Translations under genes and position numbers: made by a program
Notes under the pieces: generated by a model
The model's input: only the letters and a program-made list of their open reading frames with translations
Told to the model about the DNA's origin: nothing
Databases searched by the model: none
Part shown: positions 16,509 to 18,690 of the stretch, in pieces
How positions within the stretch are numbered: position 1 is the first letter of the stretch
Layout: every line of letters starts with the position of its first letter
Assembly (NCBI GenBank): GCA_900541125.1
Contig: UQIK01000032.1
Coordinates: 1-18,690 of the forward strand
Direction of reading: 5' to 3'
From: an uncultured Collinsella sp.
GTDB lineage: Bacteria; Actinomycetota; Coriobacteriia; Coriobacteriales; Coriobacteriaceae
Length of the DNA: 18,690 nucleotides

Positions 16509-17339
16509 ATGAGCGACGAAGAGCTCAAAAAGGTTGCCAACGAGGTAAGGAAGGGCATCGTCACCGGCGTGCACGCTGCCAAGTCCGGCCATCCGGGCGG
16601 TTCGCTCGGCGCTGCCGACATCATGACCTATCTGTACTTTGAGGAAATGAACGTCGACCCGTCCGACCCCCGCAAGGCCGACCGCGATCGCTTCGTGCTT
16701 TCCAAGGGTCACTGCGCGCCTGGTCTGTACGCCGTGCTTGCCGAGCGCGGATTCTTCCCCAAGGAGGATCTCGAGACGCTGCGCCACATCGGCAGTCACC
16801 TGCAGGGCCATCCCAACATGAATGACACTCCGGGCGTCGATATGTCCACCGGCTCGCTGGGCCAGGGCATCTCCGCCGCCGTGGGCATGGCGGTTGCCGC
16901 CAAGCACTGGGGCGACGACTATCGCACCTACGCCCTGCTGGGTGATGGCGAGAGCGAGGAGGGCCAGGTCTGGGAGGCAGCCATGTTTGCCGGCAACCAG
17001 CAGCTCGACAACCTCTGCGTGATCGTCGACCATAACGGCCTGCAGATCGACGGCCCCGTCGAGGAGGTCAACGACCCCATGCCGCTCGCCGACAAATTCC
17101 GCGCCTTCAAGTTCCATGTGGTGGAGCTCGCCGACGGCAACGACTTCGACCAGATCCGCGCCGCCTTTGCCGAGGCCCGCGCCACCAAGGGTCAGCCGAC
17201 CGCCATTATCGCCGAGACCACGAAGGGCAAGGGCGTCTCCTTTATGGAGAACCAGGTGGGTTGGCACGGTAAGGCCCCCAACGATGAACAGTTTGAGCAG
17301 GCCATGGCAGAGCTCACGGCCGCCGGAGAGGAGCTCTAG
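16509..17339 (+). CDS. Transketolase, N-terminal subunit
   Basis: This 276-residue protein is the thiamine diphosphate-binding half of a split transketolase, which moves two-carbon units between sugar phosphates in the non-oxidative pentose phosphate pathway. Visible features are SGHPGGSLGAADIM (26-39), SKGHCAPGLYA (65-75), GSLGQGISAAVGMAVA (115-130) and the cofactor and magnesium motif from GDG (145-147) to HN (175-176). A full enzyme has about 660 residues; the remainder is in the next gene, one base downstream. AAAGGAAGG precedes the start. The 207-base gap upstream holds a possible -10 box, CATAAT (16418-16423), without a clear -35 box. Confidence 0.96.
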   Translation: MSDEELKKVANEVRKGIVTGVHAAKSGHPGGSLGAADIMTYLYFEEMNVDPSDPRKADRDRFVLSKGHCAPGLYAVLAERGFFPKEDLETLRHIGSHLQGHPNMNDTPGVDMSTGSLGQGISAAVGMAVAAKHWGDDYRTYALLGDGESEEGQVWEAAMFAGNQQLDNLCVIVDHNGLQIDGPVEEVNDPMPLADKFRAFKFHVVELADGNDFDQIRAAFAEARATKGQPTAIIAETTKGKGVSFMENQVGWHGKAPNDEQFEQAMAELTAAGEEL

Positions 17340-17340
17340 G

Positions 17341-18282
17341 ATGGCAGACGTCAAGAAAATCGCCACGCGCGTAAGCTACGGCGAGGCCCTCGTCGAGCTC
17401 GCCAACGAGCACGATGACTTTGTGGTCCTCGACGCCGACCTGGCCGCCGCCACGCAGACCGGCAAGTTCAAGGCCGCCTGCCCCGATCGTTTCTTCGATG
17501 TGGGCATTGCCGAGAGCAACCTGATGGGCGTCGCCGCCGGTATCGCGACCACCGGCCGCGTTGCCTTCGCGAGCACCTTTGCCATGTTCGCCGCCGGCCG
17601 CGCCTTTGAGCAGGTCCGTAACTCCATCGGCTACCCGCACCTCAACGTTAAGATCGGAGCCACGCACGCCGGTATCTCGGTGGGCGAGGACGGCGCCACG
17701 CACCAGTGCTGCGAGGATATCGCTCTCATGCGCGTCATCCCTGGCATGACCGTGATTGTTCCCGCCGACGACGTCGAGGCCCGCGCCGTGACGCGCGTCG
17801 CCTACGAGTGCGACGGTCCGGTGTACATGCGCTTCGCCCGTCTGGCCTCGCCGGTTATCAACGATCCCGAGACTTACAAGTTCGAGTTGGGTAAGGGTAT
17901 TGTCATGCGCGAGGGCGCCGATGTGACCATCATCGCCTGCGGCCTGATGGTCGGCGAGGCTCTCGAGGCCGCCGAGCAGCTCGCTGCCGAGGGCATCGAC
18001 GCCGAGGTCATCAACATGCACACCATCAAGCCCATCGATGCCGACCTGATCGTCAAGAGCGCCACCAAGACCGGCCATGTCGTGACCGTCGAGGAGCACT
18101 CCGTGATCGGCGGCCTGGGCAGCGCCGTCGCCGACGTCCTGTGCGAGCAGTGCCCGACGCCGCTCAAGAAGATTGGCGTCAACGACACCTTCGGCGAGTC
18201 CGGCCCGGGTGCCGAGCTCCTGCACAAGTACGGCCTGGACGCCGCCAACATCGTGGCGACCACCAAGGAGTTCTTGGCCTAG
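17341..18282 (+). CDS. Transketolase, C-terminal subunit
   Basis: This 313-residue protein supplies the pyrimidine-binding domain and the C-terminal domain of the split transketolase. The catalytic Glu that activates the cofactor is in VGIAESNLMG (E58). FASTFAMFAAGRAFEQVRN (77-95) and GEDGATHQ (115-122) are family-typical. The C-terminal domain contains IINMHTIKP-like VINMHTIKPID and ends in the usual FGESG region. The frame is open upstream inside the previous gene, but AGGAG and the ATG at 17341 mark the start, one base behind the N-subunit stop. The two subunits must assemble to form the active site. Confidence 0.96.
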   Translation: MADVKKIATRVSYGEALVELANEHDDFVVLDADLAAATQTGKFKAACPDRFFDVGIAESNLMGVAAGIATTGRVAFASTFAMFAAGRAFEQVRNSIGYPHLNVKIGATHAGISVGEDGATHQCCEDIALMRVIPGMTVIVPADDVEARAVTRVAYECDGPVYMRFARLASPVINDPETYKFELGKGIVMREGADVTIIACGLMVGEALEAAEQLAAEGIDAEVINMHTIKPIDADLIVKSATKTGHVVTVEEHSVIGGLGSAVADVLCEQCPTPLKKIGVNDTFGESGPGAELLHKYGLDAANIVATTKEFLA

Positions 18283-18328
18283 GACAAGACGAGGCAAAGT
18301 ATCGCCTCAGCAACCGTATGCAATCCAT

Positions 18329-18365
18329 AACAGGGGCGTCCTCAAAGAGGACGCCCCTGTTTTTT
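18329..18365 (+). terminator. Strong Rho-independent terminator of the transketolase operon
   Basis: A perfect 15-bp stem (18329-18343 with 18347-18361) around AAA runs into six T residues. It ends transcription 47 bases after the transketolase stop codon. Confidence 0.95.
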
Positions 18366-18506
18366 GTCGGCAACAAACAAATTAGGCCCGCACCAAGTAA
18401 AGGCTTTCTCCGGGAAACGGGCCCAGACCAGCAAAGTGCAATTCAGCCCCCAAGCACGGCGCTGCTGCACCCAAGTAAAACGCAGCGACCCCTTAGTTAT
18501 CGCAGA

Positions 18507-18625
18507 CCGGACACAGGGTTACTTTCCAAATCTTTCCGCAGGACGGAGGAGCCCCCGCCGCGCGAAGCGCGCAGCGGGGGCTCCGACATGTCCGAGGACG
18601 ATTTGGAGAGTAACCCTGTGCCCGG
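18507..18625. repeat. Long imperfect inverted repeat (structured RNA or small mobile relic)
   Basis: Outer arms 18512-18532 and 18600-18620 are complementary over 21 positions with one T-G wobble, and CCGG/CCGG adds four pairs outside after one mismatch. The inner stem GGAGCCCCCGC (18548-18558) pairs with GCGGGGGCTCC (18574-18584), then five more pairs close a GAA loop. The whole folds into one rod of about 119 bases. With the terminator and repeat copy 3 it makes up the 408-base region after the transketolase operon, in which no coding sequence is supported. Confidence 0.75.
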
Positions 18626-18635
18626 CCGACGGGAT

Positions 18636-18690
18636 GGTTGATTTCCGATCTCAGCCGAACACATTGAGTGAATAGGCCGTTCCCGCAGCT
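18636..18690 (+). repeat. 64-bp dispersed repeat, copy 3 (cut by the window end)
   Basis: It begins with the same GGTTGATTTCCGATCTC as copies 1 and 2 and stays aligned to the window end, with differences around 18669-18673 and at the last bases. It is in the same orientation and again follows a terminator and a hairpin structure. Confidence 0.8.

Noticed and set aside
17116..17340. Upstream extension of the transketolase C-subunit frame
   Set aside because: It overlaps the N-subunit gene, shows no family homology, and the ATG at 17341 has a good ribosome site.

Overview
The window looks like a chromosomal segment of a GC-rich Coriobacteriia member, most likely Collinsella or a close relative. 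This rests on the strongly C/G-ending codon use of the housekeeping genes, a zinc-type ribosomal protein L31 with a long Ala/Lys/Glu tail, the compact secA-prfB-YitT order, a transketolase split into two genes, and dispersed hairpin repeats with a GGGGAC core. The placement is inference; no rRNA or other phylogenetic marker is present.

Left part (1-2915): three minus-strand genes read toward the left edge. They are an ACT-domain regulator-like protein, a citrate synthase with its own terminator, and a Cof-type HAD phosphatase whose stop codon lies inside a REP-like hairpin repeat.

Middle part (about 3000-10300): an accessory island. It is bracketed by two nearly identical 64-bp direct repeats (3027-3090 and 10240-10303); a third, divergent copy sits at the right edge of the window. 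On the minus strand the island carries a DUF2975-type membrane protein translationally coupled to a YozG-like HTH regulator. In the same frame, straight after the HTH amber stop codon, follows the 5'-truncated catalytic domain of a tyrosine recombinase. Divergently on the plus strand lie a double-length permease with two homologous halves overlapping its ABC ATPase, a permease-ATPase fusion built from a third copy of the same membrane module, and a small secreted tyrosine-rich protein, ended by a strong terminator. This is the best candidate for an undescribed system: a self-contained export, resistance or secreted-peptide locus with its own regulator. Short inverted repeats precede both transporter units and may be a shared operator.

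Right part (10300-18690): housekeeping genes on the plus strand. rpmE has a promoter and a two-hairpin leader that could be an autoregulatory L31 leader. Then come three hairpin repeat units with conserved loops and one compensatory stem change, then secA-prfB (1-nt overlap), a YitT family membrane protein, and the two subunits of a split transketolase with a strong terminator. RF2 carries SPT where the codon-recognition tripeptide is normally SPF, and has no frameshift site. The window ends with a long imperfect inverted repeat next to the third copy of the 64-bp element.
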